DNA of 64,000 nucleotides from Ignavibacteriota bacterium (GCA_016713565.1 JADJOX010000007.1:982501-1046500); one strand, 5' to 3'. Counted from the first letter of the stretch, positions 13,684 through 22,265 are shown. Notes: generated by a model from the letters alone, not told the origin. Numbers and translations are program-made.

Positions 13684-14493
13684 TTATTTTTTTACTTCTT
13701 CATTACTTAATTTGAATAAAATTGGAACAGTAACTTGAACACCAACCGGTTTGTCTTTTAAATAACCAGGAATAAATTTTGTTTGTTTAACTGCTAAAAT
13801 TGCCGCATTATCACACTCAGAATCAAGTCCTCTAATAATTTCAGTCGCTGAAACATTCCCAAGAGAATCAATAAATGCCTTAATATACACTCTCCCTTCT
13901 ATTCCATTTTGTTTTGCATTTTTAGGATAAATAATTTTTTGCTGAATTCCGGCGACGCCGCCAATAGGTTCAGGCATTTTATCAACCATTACAAAATATT
14001 CACCGCCATAATAATTTTCTATTAAAGGAAAATTTGAAGAAATTCCCGAACCATTTAACTTTTTATTTTCATTTGATTTTGAAATTGTTACGACCCATTT
14101 TATTTTATATTTTAAAAATTTATCATCTTCTATGTACTTGTTCATTATCCAACTTTCCATATTTTGTGCAACCAATTTATCAATTTCTTTAGACCCACTA
14201 ATTTCGGGTCTTATTTTGTCAATTTTCCCATTCTCATTAATAAAAATAGAATATATAAATTCACCATCTTTCTTATAATTCTCTTTAATTTTATTTGCAG
14301 TGGTACTCATTAATTTAATTTGATTATATGAAAATGATAAAACTGATGGTTTGTCTGGTCGCCAATATTCTGTTTGAATATTTTTATAGTCAGATTCATA
14401 ATTTGGTAAAATTTCTATACCTTCATTTTTATTGCATTTTGTAAATACAATAAAAGATATTAAAATTATTATTATACCAGTTGCTTTTTTCAT
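13684..14493 (-). CDS. Secreted protein with C-terminal TonB domain
   Basis: A 269-residue protein with an N-terminal hydrophobic segment followed by FTKCNKN; this could be an export signal or a poor lipobox (Lys at -1). The last ~85 residues are a clear TonB_C domain (IYPKNAKQNGIEGRVYIKAF, AAILAVKQTKFIPG). Residues about 80-130 look like a second, degenerate copy (YSIFINENGKIDKIRP), so an internal duplication is possible. It is the third gene of the ECF operon, 7 bases after the anti-sigma gene and 11 before the small TonB-like gene. It probably acts in the periplasm with the small partner, linking sigma control to envelope energy transduction; this is inferred from context. Confidence 0.8.
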   Translation of the reverse strand: MKKATGIIIILISFIVFTKCNKNEGIEILPNYESDYKNIQTEYWRPDKPSVLSFSYNQIKLMSTTANKIKENYKKDGEFIYSIFINENGKIDKIRPEISGSKEIDKLVAQNMESWIMNKYIEDDKFLKYKIKWVVTISKSNENKKLNGSGISSNFPLIENYYGGEYFVMVDKMPEPIGGVAGIQQKIIYPKNAKQNGIEGRVYIKAFIDSLGNVSATEIIRGLDSECDNAAILAVKQTKFIPGYLKDKPVGVQVTVPILFKLSNEEVKK

Positions 14494-14500
14494 TTTCCCC

Positions 14501-14962
14501 TCACATTTTTGATGTTACTACAATTTGACTTTCGACATTTGCTTTTACTTCTGCTTGCGGCAATGTGTTAAATAAAACTTGTATCATTTGGTTTTGCTGA
14601 TTTATCTGCTGAAACGACAATTCCAATTTATTTCTATACTGCAATGATTCGTTGTAAAAGAAAAATGAAATTATGAGAAGCAAAACCGCAAAAGCATATG
14701 TCATATAACTAAAAATTTTATTCTGATTTTTAACAGGAATTTCATCAGTTGTTTTCAAATTAGAAAATATCTTTTCATCAAGCTTTTGGGGATATTCTTC
14801 CGCACTTTCCTCAATTATTGTTTTAAGCAAATTCATTTCCTTAAAATAACTCCGAGCTTCTTCGTTCCCCGACAGTTCCGTAAATAAAAATATTTCCTCA
14901 CCTTTACTAAGCTCATTATCAAAATATTGATTAATAATATTTTTAATGTCTTCAGTATTCAT
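14501..14962 (-). CDS. Membrane-anchored anti-sigma factor (putative)
   Basis: A 153-residue protein encoded directly after an ECF sigma factor gene (102 bases apart). Residues 1-75 form a helical cytoplasmic region (IINQYFDNELSKGEEIFLFTEL) of the kind seen in anti-sigma domains, though the zinc-binding HxxxCxxC of zf-HC2 is absent. A single membrane helix spans about 86-103 (YMTYAFAVLLLIISFFFY). A ~50-residue periplasmic tail rich in Gln follows. The architecture (sigma-binding N-terminus, one helix, periplasmic part) fits an anti-sigma factor open to RseP-type proteolysis. The function rests mainly on gene context. Confidence 0.72.
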   Translation of the reverse strand: MNTEDIKNIINQYFDNELSKGEEIFLFTELSGNEEARSYFKEMNLLKTIIEESAEEYPQKLDEKIFSNLKTTDEIPVKNQNKIFSYMTYAFAVLLLIISFFFYNESLQYRNKLELSFQQINQQNQMIQVLFNTLPQAEVKANVESQIVVTSKM

Positions 14963-15064
14963 TTCAGTTCCTTAAATTTTTGCAATGCCGAATTTATTTC
15001 CGCGACATTGAACAGCATTGATTATTTTTTTTCATTCCGGAGCAAGTCAGGAATGATATTTCTA

Positions 15065-15577
15065 TTAAACTATTTTTGAAATTTTGCTAATTAATTTTTG
15101 TCTTACTTTGTAAAGTCTGCTTTTAACCAAATCAATATTAATATTCATAGTTTCTGAAATTTCTTTGTAGCTCAAACCGCCGTATTCTTTTAGCAAATAA
15201 ACTTCTTTTTGTTCGTTTTCCATTTTATCTAATTCTTCAAAAATTATTTTTTTCATTTCCTTAATTTCAACATAATATTCCAATTCGAATTCATCCTTTT
15301 TCCTTTCTGTAAATTCTTCGTCAAATTTTTCAATTCGCTTATTACGTTTATGTAAATTGTAATATTCATTTCTCGCCGTTTTGAAAATCCAAAAATTTAC
15401 GCTTTCGGAATTTTTAATTAAATCAAAATTCTCATAATATTTTAAGAAAACAGACTGTACAATATCTTCGGCAATCATTTTATCACCGGATAATTTTAGA
15501 AGAAAATTGTACAGGTTCTTTCTATATCTATTATAGATAATTGTAAACCGGATAATTTTACTGTTCTCTTTTTCCAA
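15065..15577 (-). CDS. ECF-family RNA polymerase sigma factor
   Basis: A 170-residue sigma-70 family protein with only regions 2 and 4. Region 2 (about 10-75) includes YNFLLKLSGDKMIAEDIVQS, and region 4 (about 115-165) has the helix-turn-helix GGLSYKEISETMNINIDLVK. It is the first gene of an operon with a putative anti-sigma factor and two TonB-like proteins, and is probably held inactive by the former. The start appears to be TTG at 15577, with no strong ribosome site, so the exact N-terminus is uncertain. It probably controls envelope or uptake genes; the target promoter is unknown. Confidence 0.9.
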   Translation of the reverse strand: MEKENSKIIRFTIIYNRYRKNLYNFLLKLSGDKMIAEDIVQSVFLKYYENFDLIKNSESVNFWIFKTARNEYYNLHKRNKRIEKFDEEFTERKKDEFELEYYVEIKEMKKIIFEELDKMENEQKEVYLLKEYGGLSYKEISETMNINIDLVKSRLYKVRQKLISKISKIV

Positions 15578-15977
15578 ACTGATTTATTTTTGTTTATATA
15601 AAGACAAATGAGATTATAAAATGTTGCTTTTGATTATTTATTGGAAAATAAATAATTTATAAAAAGAATACCTGCGCAATTTATTATTCCGGGATTTATA
15701 CTAATAAGATCACATCTCTAAAACAATGTTTGCTTCGCCGAGATGGGATCTTTTTCATTTGTGTGAAAATACAAAGATGTGATCTCCTAAAGAGATCCTA
15801 TCTTTTGGCTAAATTCATGAAATTTCCGTCAAAAGGTTCAGGCATTTCTTCAACCGTAAAAAAATTTTCTCAATTGGTATTGATTGCTGTAGTGCTTTTA
15901 TTATTCTGTATTTTTTTTCAGCATTACTAAACAACCATTAATTAGTTGAAACAACTTTAATAGTTGATTGAATTCAA
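15578..15977. other. Intergenic region upstream of the sigma gene
   Basis: 400 bases without a credible gene. It holds repeat copy 2 (15706-15806) and, near the aat end, a small perfect hairpin AGTTG-AAA-CAACT (15944-15956). A frame open across 15730-15930 lies largely in the repeat and has no protein-like features. Confidence 0.6.
15706..15806. repeat. ~100-bp imperfect palindromic repeat, copy 2
   Basis: Direct-orientation copy of the element at 13194-13294. It shares the opening AAGATCACATCTCTAAAAC, TTGCTTCGC, GAGATGGGATCTTTT and AAAGATGT, and the ending AAAGAGATCC-ATCTTTT. It lies about 130 bases upstream of the sigma factor start. Confidence 0.8.
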
Positions 15978-16561
15978 TTATAGAAAATTTATATCTTTTT
16001 GATAAGCGATTTCCAATAGATCATTATATTCGTCAAAATCGATTTCTGTTGTTCCGAACATTTTTAAGTGTGGCGTGGGAAATTGTACATCGAGAAAAAT
16101 AAATTCTTTATTATGAAGATGAACAAGTAATTTTGCGAGGGCAGATTTACTTGCCTGCGAAACTTTTGAGAACATTGATTCGCCAAAAAATACTCCGCCG
16201 ATCGCGATTCCATATAATCCGCCGACCAATAAATTACCTTGATAAACTTCAACGGAATGCAAATAACCGAGTTTTGCAAGATCTTTATAAGCCATAATTA
16301 ATTCTTCGGAAATCCAAGTAGTATCTCTATCGGCACAATTTCTAATAACTTCAATAGTTTTTTCGTCCACTCGATACTCAAAATCGGCAGACGACATAAA
16401 TTTTTTAAGTGATTTTGGAATATTGAAATTTTCCATCAAAATAACGCATCTTTCTTTCGGCTGATACCAGCTAATCTCACCTTTTCATCAGCCATTGGAA
16501 ACGCGCCTTGCGAATATAAATTTATCATATTGACAGGTTTAAGTACATCTTTTGAATTCAA
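15978..16561 (-). pseudogene. aat: Leucyl/phenylalanyl-tRNA-protein transferase, frameshifted
   Basis: Aat transfers Leu or Phe to N-terminal Arg/Lys of proteins, marking them for ClpAP. The intact part (15978-16439) has the family core: NFNIPKSLKKF, CADRDTTWISEEL, GYLHSVEVYQGNLLVGGLYG, FFGESMFS and VQFPTPHLKMFG. The expected N-terminus is present upstream in another frame: INLYSQGAFPMADEK, probably starting at a TTG at 16561. It then continues after the shift as GEISWYQPKERCVIL. One base is missing near 16478-16486, at a run of four A; five A would restore DEKGEISWY. It is either a real frameshift mutation, a slippage-dependent gene, or a consensus error. Otherwise the gene looks undegraded. 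Confidence 0.85.
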
Positions 16562-16730
16562 TTTTAATATTTCTTTTTATATTAACAGCGTAAATATTTG
16601 AAAAAGATAATAACAAATTATTCAGTCTTTATCATACTTTATTTGAAATTAATATTTAAAGTAACATTTAAAATTGATCAATAATATTTTTAATTATTAG
16701 TTTATCAAATTTCTTAAATAATAAAACGAT

Positions 16731-17636
16731 TTGGATCAGCAGAAAAAATCTATTTTATATACAATCAGCGCTGTGCTGTTTTGGTCAACAGCCGCGACTG
16801 CTTTTAAAATTACGCTTTCCGGAATGAATTATATTCAGCTTTTGTTTTACTCCTCCTTAGCAAGCACAATTATACTTTTTATTATTCTATGTTATGACAA
16901 AAATTCTAAAATTATAGAAGTGTTTAACCCAAAATATTTTTTAACCAATTTAATTCGCGGTTTCGTAAATCCATTTTTCTTTTATATGGTTATATTTAAA
17001 GCATATTCAATTTTATCAGCTCAAGAAGCAATGACGTTAAATTATATTTGGCCGATTACCATTTCTTTTTTTTCCGTAATATTTTTAAAAACAAAACTAA
17101 CATTTAAAATATTTCTTGGACTAGTAATTGCTTTTTTGGGGGTTTTCATAATTGCCACAAGAGGTGATTTTCTATCGTTAGAATTCCATAATATTTATGG
17201 AGTTTTTTTAGCCGTCGGAAGCTCAATTATTTGGTCAACATATTGGATATTAAATTTGAAGGATGAGAGAAATGAATTAACAAAATTATTCGGCGCGTTT
17301 TTCTACGGAACAATTTTAATTTTTATTTACATTTTATTTTTTGACGAAATTATTCTGCAAAATTACAAGTATTTATTCGGCGCAATTTATATCGGCCTGT
17401 TCGAGATGGGAATTACTTTTTATTTGTGGCTAAAAGGATTGAAACTCAGCGCCAACAAAGCTAAAACCGCCACGTTCGTTTACCTTTCACCATTTTTATC
17501 AATTATATTTATCGCAATAATTTTGAAGGAAAAACTTTTCGCCTATTCAATTATTGGATTGATTTTTATACTTTCAGGAATTTTTATACAGTATTTGTAT
17601 TTTGAAAATGGAAAGGTCAAAATCAAACTAAAGTAA
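16731..17636 (+). CDS. EamA/DMT-family transporter
   Basis: A 301-residue inner-membrane protein with ten hydrophobic helices in two EamA repeats (about 5-140 and 150-290), the layout of drug/metabolite exporters such as RhaT or YdcZ relatives. Segments such as AVLFWSTAATAFK (helix 1) and VGSSIIWSTYWI (first helix of repeat 2) correspond between the two halves. The start is TTG at 16731; no clear ribosome site is seen, so an alternative start is possible. The substrate cannot be predicted. It converges on the MBL gene and the two coding regions overlap by 14 bases at their ends. Confidence 0.88.
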   Translation: MDQQKKSILYTISAVLFWSTAATAFKITLSGMNYIQLLFYSSLASTIILFIILCYDKNSKIIEVFNPKYFLTNLIRGFVNPFFFYMVIFKAYSILSAQEAMTLNYIWPITISFFSVIFLKTKLTFKIFLGLVIAFLGVFIIATRGDFLSLEFHNIYGVFLAVGSSIIWSTYWILNLKDERNELTKLFGAFFYGTILIFIYILFFDEIILQNYKYLFGAIYIGLFEMGITFYLWLKGLKLSANKAKTATFVYLSPFLSIIFIAIILKEKLFAYSIIGLIFILSGIFIQYLYFENGKVKIKLK

Positions 17637-18555
17637 AAGTTTGTCCAATTGAATTTAATCCCAATTCAATTTTATAATTTTCCGAAGATTTAATAAGCCA
17701 GTCAATTGGTTCCTCAAAGGATTCGGCGCCAAGTTTAAAAGTTTTTGTATGAATTGGAATAAAATATTTGGCTCCAATATTTTCCGCCATAATTAAAGCT
17801 TCTTCCGGATTACAATGTGCGTAAGTCCAAGGATTATATGCGCCGATCGGCATAATTGCGATATCAGGATTTTTATTTTTTAATAATTCCAACTTTGTTG
17901 TTTTTCTTGTGTCTCCGCCGAATAAAATAGATTTGCCGTTCTTCTCAATTAAATATGCGTTATAACTTCTTCCGTCTTTAAGATATCCGCGCGATCTGTC
18001 TTTTTCCCATGGATATCTCCAGCCAAAATGTTCAACTTCCAATGCGGTAATTTTTAAGTCATTAATTTCGGTTTGTTCATTCCAATCAATTATTTTGACA
18101 GATTTCCATTTGAGGTCTTCAACAACATCAATTGTTAAATAAGCGACAACCACATCAATTTGATCGGGAAATTTTTCCGTTAACTTTTTTAACGATTTAT
18201 AATCAGTATGATCAAAATGTGCGTGAGAAAGAAGAACCAAATCGGGTTTTGGAATTTCATCAAAACTTAATGCGGGCGGTGTTAATCGCGAAGGACCGAA
18301 ACTTAAGCCGAGAAAATTCATTCCAATTCTATCAAATAAAATTGGGTCGGTTAATATAATTGTTCCGTAAAAATTTATTAAAATTGTTGAATGACCGATC
18401 CATGCTAAATTTATTTGATCATTTTGCCAATTTTTCGGTTCGGGTTTGAAATCCAAAATATTTTCATTTTCTTCGGCAACTAAGAGTTTTGGAAAAAAGA
18501 TTGTACCTATTGCCGCAAAAAAACTTTTTCCTATAAAATTTCTTCTGTTCAACAT
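17623..18555 (-). CDS. MBL-fold metal-dependent hydrolase with Tat-like signal
   Basis: A 310-residue metallo-beta-lactamase-fold protein of the UlaG/NAPE-PLD-like branch. The metal site HAHFDHTD (His111, His113, Asp115, His116) is complete, and later ligands fit FGGDTRK and PIHTKTF. The N-terminus NRRNFIGKSFF followed by a hydrophobic stretch matches a twin-arginine export signal, so the folded metalloenzyme is probably sent to the periplasm. Relatives act on phospholipids or lactone-like substrates; the substrate here is unknown. It starts 12 bases after the frameshifted TPM-domain gene and was probably cotranscribed with it. Confidence 0.87.
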   Translation of the reverse strand: MLNRRNFIGKSFFAAIGTIFFPKLLVAEENENILDFKPEPKNWQNDQINLAWIGHSTILINFYGTIILTDPILFDRIGMNFLGLSFGPSRLTPPALSFDEIPKPDLVLLSHAHFDHTDYKSLKKLTEKFPDQIDVVVAYLTIDVVEDLKWKSVKIIDWNEQTEINDLKITALEVEHFGWRYPWEKDRSRGYLKDGRSYNAYLIEKNGKSILFGGDTRKTTKLELLKNKNPDIAIMPIGAYNPWTYAHCNPEEALIMAENIGAKYFIPIHTKTFKLGAESFEEPIDWLIKSSENYKIELGLNSIGQTFTLV

Positions 18556-18567
18556 TAAGAAAGCTTT

Positions 18568-19025
18568 CTAATTTGGCAGGATAATTTTGTTGGTCAATTC
18601 GTTTATGTCGTCGGGTTTAATTGGAAAATGTTCGTTTAATATTTTTCCAACCTTTTCAATTCCGGAAATTATTCCTTCGGCAAAATATCCGTTCTTAAAA
18701 TTTTGCTCAATTTCCATACTTACATCTTTCCACACATTCTGCTCTACTTTTTCATTAATGCCTTTATCGGCAAGAATGTAAAATTTTCTTCCCCCAATAA
18801 AAAGAACAGCAATATTCCCGTTTTATCTTTTGTTTGATGCATATTAAGTTTATAAAATTCTTTTTCACATAAAGCTCTTAGAGTAGAATTTCGTTCACTT
18901 AATTTTCTTTCCTCTTTTATACTCACACGTATTTCACCCGAAGTTATTAATTCAACTTCGGAAATTTTTCCTGAAATTCTTAAAAAATCATCATCATCAA
19001 AAAAGTGATATATTATTTCGTTCAT
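18568..19025 (-). pseudogene. TPM-domain (TLP18.3/Psb32-like) protein, frameshifted
   Basis: A gene of about 152 codons broken by a one-base deletion. The first 60-70 codons from 19025 encode TSGEIRVSIKEER and LCEKEFYKLNMHQTKDKTG, typical of the TPM (DUF477) domain. After the break the frame continues as NIAVLFIGGRKFYILADKG, NVWKDVSMEIEQNFKNGYFA and GIEKVGKILNEHFP, again canonical TPM, ending at a TAG at 18568. The break is at about 18812-18820; one extra A or G after ACGGG repairs it. Family members are small membrane-associated or periplasmic proteins with proposed phosphatase or assembly roles. It is immediately upstream of the MBL hydrolase. A consensus error is as likely as decay. Confidence 0.82.
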
Positions 19026-19203
19026 ATATTTTCAAAGGTTTATTCAAATATATAATCATTTGGAAAATTAAAAAAGGTAAAGAATGCTGATGCGGTTTAA
19101 AATCTGCATTATAGTTTTTGTATGTAAAAGATAAAATTTAAAATTTTTATCAATCTAAGTTTACTATAATGTTGATTTAATTTTTATCTCATTTAGTATC
19201 AAA

Positions 19204-19234
19204 TTGTTAAATGAACTCAGTAATGGTATATTTA
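19204..19234 (+). promoter_or_regulatory. Candidate promoter of gpmI
   Basis: TTG, 20 bases, TATATTTA: seven of eight positions of the TAnnTTTG box with an acceptable upstream TTG. It lies 30 bases before the gpmI ATG, which has an AGGAAAAAA ribosome site. Confidence 0.45.
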
Positions 19235-19264
19235 CACAGCAAATAAAATATTTTAGGAAAAAAA

Positions 19265-20893
19265 ATGGACTTAAAGTTAGAAAAATTAAAAAATTTCAAA
19301 CCAAGAAAAGGTACCGTTTTATTAGTTGTAATGGACGGAGTCGGTTTTGGAAAACAAGATGAAAGTGACGCGGTTTATTTGGCAAAAACTCCAAACTTAG
19401 ATAAATTATTAACTCTTCCAAATCAAGTAAGATTAAAAGCGCACGGAACGGCTGTTGGATTACCAAGCGACGATGATATGGGAAATAGCGAAGTTGGACA
19501 TAACGCGCTCGGCGCGGGTCGCATTTTTGCTCAAGGCGCAAAACTTGTAAATAATTCAATTACATCGGGTGAATTCTTTAAATCAGAAAATTGGAATAAA
19601 ATTTTAGAAATAGGTAAATCCGGAAAAACAGTTCACTTTTTAGGATTACTATCTGATGGAAATGTTCATTCAAATATTAAACAGCTTTTTATTTTGATAA
19701 ATAAATGCGCGGAAGCCGGCGTTTCTAAAGTAAGAATTCATGCTTTGCTAGACGGCAGAGATGTTCCAGGCAGATCTGCTTTAAATTATGTGAATCCAAC
19801 CGAAGAATTATTAAATAAAATTTCCAATGAAAAAGGTTACGACTATAACTTCGGATCAGGCGGCGGCAGAATGATTACCACAATGGATAGATATAACGCT
19901 GATTGGGATATTGTTAAACGCGGTTGGAATGCTCATGTTTTAGGTATAGGAAGAAAATTTAAAAGCGCAAGTGAAGCCGTTAACACTTATTATGCCGAAG
20001 ATCCAAATAAAATAGATCAATATTGGGATCCGTTTGTTATTGTTGATAACAATGAAAAACCCATTGGAACAATTGAAGACGGCGACGCGGTTGTAATGTT
20101 CAATTTCCGCGGTGATAGAGCCATAGAAATTTCACGAGCATTTGAAGAAGAAAATTTTAATATATTCAATAGAGTCCGCGTGCCTAAAGTCTTTTACGTT
20201 GGAATGATGGAATATGACGGTGATCTGCACATTCCAAGAAATTATTTGGTTAATCCTCCCAAAATTGATAGAAGCATTAGCGAATATATGTGCGGGGAAG
20301 GTTTAAATACATTTGCGATTTCAGAAACTCAAAAGTTTGGACACGTGACATATTTTTGGAATGGAAACAAATCCGGTTACGTTTGCGAAGAAAAGGAAAC
20401 TTATATTGAAATTCCTTCAGATAAAATTGAATTCGACAAAGCGCCAAGAATGAAAGCCGACGAAATTACAGATAAAACAATTGAACTTTTAAGATCGGGA
20501 AAATATCAATTCGGCAGAATAAATTATCCGAATGGAGATATGGTTGGACATACCGGCGTAATAGACGCAGTTATAAAAGCTGTTGAAGCGGTGGATGAAG
20601 GATTAGGTAAACTTCTTCCGGTTATTGATGAAATCGGCGGAATTGCGTTGATAACAGCTGATCATGGAAACGCAGATGAAATGTTTACCGAAAGCAAAGG
20701 AGTTAGAACTCCAAAAACCGCTCATACTTTGAATCCTGTACCATTTATAATTTATGATCCAAACTTTAAGGGCGAATATAAAATGGCAACTTTAACAACA
20801 CCGGGATTGACAAATATTGCAGGAACAATCTTAAATCTTCTTGGTTATGAAAATGTACAGGATTATGACAAGTCATTAGTAGAAATGTCATAA
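19265..20893 (+). CDS. gpmI: 2,3-bisphosphoglycerate-independent phosphoglycerate mutase
   Basis: Glycolytic and gluconeogenic enzyme interconverting 3- and 2-phosphoglycerate, using two metal ions and a phosphoserine. Residues show VVMDGVGFGKQDESDAV (21-37), with the metal Asp at 24, and DDMGNSEVGHNALGAGRI, with catalytic Ser75. The iPGM-specific insert domain (about 85-320) contains HALLDGRDVPGRSA and the metal-ligand segments NYPNGDMVGHTG and ADHGNADEM. The 542-residue length is at the long end of the normal range (~510-550). It is a monocistronic unit between its own candidate promoter and a strong hairpin. Confidence 0.97.
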   Translation: MDLKLEKLKNFKPRKGTVLLVVMDGVGFGKQDESDAVYLAKTPNLDKLLTLPNQVRLKAHGTAVGLPSDDDMGNSEVGHNALGAGRIFAQGAKLVNNSITSGEFFKSENWNKILEIGKSGKTVHFLGLLSDGNVHSNIKQLFILINKCAEAGVSKVRIHALLDGRDVPGRSALNYVNPTEELLNKISNEKGYDYNFGSGGGRMITTMDRYNADWDIVKRGWNAHVLGIGRKFKSASEAVNTYYAEDPNKIDQYWDPFVIVDNNEKPIGTIEDGDAVVMFNFRGDRAIEISRAFEEENFNIFNRVRVPKVFYVGMMEYDGDLHIPRNYLVNPPKIDRSISEYMCGEGLNTFAISETQKFGHVTYFWNGNKSGYVCEEKETYIEIPSDKIEFDKAPRMKADEITDKTIELLRSGKYQFGRINYPNGDMVGHTGVIDAVIKAVEAVDEGLGKLLPVIDEIGGIALITADHGNADEMFTESKGVRTPKTAHTLNPVPFIIYDPNFKGEYKMATLTTPGLTNIAGTILNLLGYENVQDYDKSLVEMS

Positions 20894-20903
20894 ATATTAA
20901 TTA

Positions 20904-20935
20904 TTGTAGAGATTTGGTTTTCCAAATCTCTACAA
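20904..20935. terminator. Bidirectional hairpin between convergent genes
   Basis: A perfect 14-bp stem (TTGTAGAGATTTGG and its complement) with a TTTT loop, placed between the gpmI stop and the convergent lipoprotein gene. No long T-run follows on either side, so termination strength is uncertain. Confidence 0.6.
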
Positions 20936-20949
20936 GTTAAAACTAAAAA

Positions 20950-21669
20950 TTAACTTCCTTTTTCAACAACAACAGAAGCATCTTCAATTATCATATCATA
21001 AAAATAACCGGCGCCGAAATCTTTATCTAATGCTAAAAATCCTTCAACAGTTATTGTGTTTCCAACATTCGCTTCTTGGTTAGATGTAACGGTTATATCT
21101 ACTGTTTCGCCAAGCTTTGTTCCATCTTGAATATGTATCCAATTTCTACCCATTATTCCGCCGTTGTATTTTGTTACAACACCTCTAATTTTAACTTTTT
21201 TACCGGAAAGGGCTTTTTTCTCTTTAGCAATTTGTTCAACTGTTTTTCCGTCTGATAGATGACTAACAGAAACATTAGTAACTTCTACTTTTGGTTTGGT
21301 ATGATCTCCTGAAACTGCCATTTCTGCCGGAGGCATAGTTTCTTTTTCCGAAGTTAATGTTTTGGAAATATCATTTACAAATAAAATACTGGCAAAAGTT
21401 CTATTAAGAGATTTGCTTTCAAAATTTTTCATTTCCATTGCGTCTGTAAAATAATATGTATCACCGTTTTCAACTGGCATTTGTCTAACTGCAATCCATA
21501 ATTCCTTACCGTTTTCTTCACCTTTTAAGAATGTATAGCCACCGCCATTCAAATGTTCGGCAACGGTAATTTTTTGCGTGCCTGCAGGAAGATTTTCATT
21601 GCTTTCCTTTTTTTCGCCGCATGAATATATGAAAATTAATAAAATCGATAATTTGAATAATAACTTCAT
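20950..21669 (-). CDS. NrfJ-like OB-fold lipoprotein
   Basis: A 239-residue exported lipoprotein: signal peptide ending FIYSC, so Cys17 is the likely lipidated residue. Residues about 35-105 match the NrfJ-associated module (GGGYTFLKGEENGKELWIAV, then MEMKNFESKSLNRTF). Residues about 145-235 form an OB-fold-like region (KKVKIRGVVTKYNGGIMGRN, VGNTITVEGFLALDKDFGAG). Such proteins occur near cytochrome c nitrite reductase or other respiratory genes, but no such neighbour is seen here. It is divergent from the Cys-rich secreted protein, with about 195 bases between them. An AAAGGGAAAA ribosome site precedes the ATG. Confidence 0.8.
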   Translation of the reverse strand: MKLLFKLSILLIFIYSCGEKKESNENLPAGTQKITVAEHLNGGGYTFLKGEENGKELWIAVRQMPVENGDTYYFTDAMEMKNFESKSLNRTFASILFVNDISKTLTSEKETMPPAEMAVSGDHTKPKVEVTNVSVSHLSDGKTVEQIAKEKKALSGKKVKIRGVVTKYNGGIMGRNWIHIQDGTKLGETVDITVTSNQEANVGNTITVEGFLALDKDFGAGYFYDMIIEDASVVVEKGS

Positions 21670-21780
21670 TTTTTCCCTTTCAATAATTATAATATTTTAG
21701 AGGTAAATTTATAAAATTATTCCATCACTCGGTTATTTAAATAAATATCATTTTAGAGAAATATTTTTGCCACAATTTGA

Positions 21781-21812
21781 TTGAATATTAAAAAAAAATT
21801 GCTTTATATTTG
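21781..21812 (+). promoter_or_regulatory. Candidate promoter of the Cys-rich gene
   Basis: TTG, 21 bases, TATATTTG: an exact TAnnTTTG box 53 bases before the ATG at 21865. Confidence 0.5.
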
Positions 21813-21864
21813 TTAAAAGAGATAAATAATCTTGTTAATAACTTACTTTAATTAGGGAGAAAAA

Positions 21865-22248
21865 ATGCAACAAATAAAAATTCTTTTTACCGCCGTACTA
21901 TTCATATTTTTAGCTTCATCTGTTTTCGCGCAATCGGAGAATACAGCTTCTAAAAGTAAAGCAGCATGCTCAACTTCAGCAACAAGTTCGTGCAACACAA
22001 AAGAAACTAGTCCTACAGGAGTTTCAACAATTTCTAACAATACACAGCAATACAGCAAAGCAGTAGATATTCCGGCACCCGCAAAAAGCGAAGCAGGCTG
22101 TTGTGGTTCTGAAAATAAAGCTGAATGCTCAAAAATGTCTGAAGCAAAAAAAGAAAGCTGCAATTCATCTGTAACTAAAACTGCTTCAGTGGAAACCCAT
22201 AAAGATCATAGTAAAGATTGCAAATGCGCGGATTGTGCAAAATCATAA
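21865..22248 (+). CDS. Secreted cysteine-rich protein, possibly metal-binding
   Basis: A 127-residue protein with a clear signal peptide (about 1-23, ending VFAQ) and nine Cys in the mature part, grouped as AGCCGSENKAEC and KDCKCADC with nearby His (HKDHSKD). The rest is low-complexity Ser/Thr/Lys/Ala. The Cys-pair motifs suggest metal chelation in the periplasm or at the surface, like small metallothionein-type or copper-binding proteins, but no family is recognised. It has its own TTG-N21-TATATTTG promoter, an AGGGAGAAAA ribosome site and a terminator, so it is a solitary regulated unit. Confidence 0.75.
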   Translation: MQQIKILFTAVLFIFLASSVFAQSENTASKSKAACSTSATSSCNTKETSPTGVSTISNNTQQYSKAVDIPAPAKSEAGCCGSENKAECSKMSEAKKESCNSSVTKTASVETHKDHSKDCKCADCAKS

Positions 22249-22265
22249 ATTATTTTTAATAAATT

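Noticed and set aside
15730..15930. 66-codon plus-strand frame
   Set aside because: It lies largely in repeat copy 2, has no ribosome site and encodes no recognisable protein.
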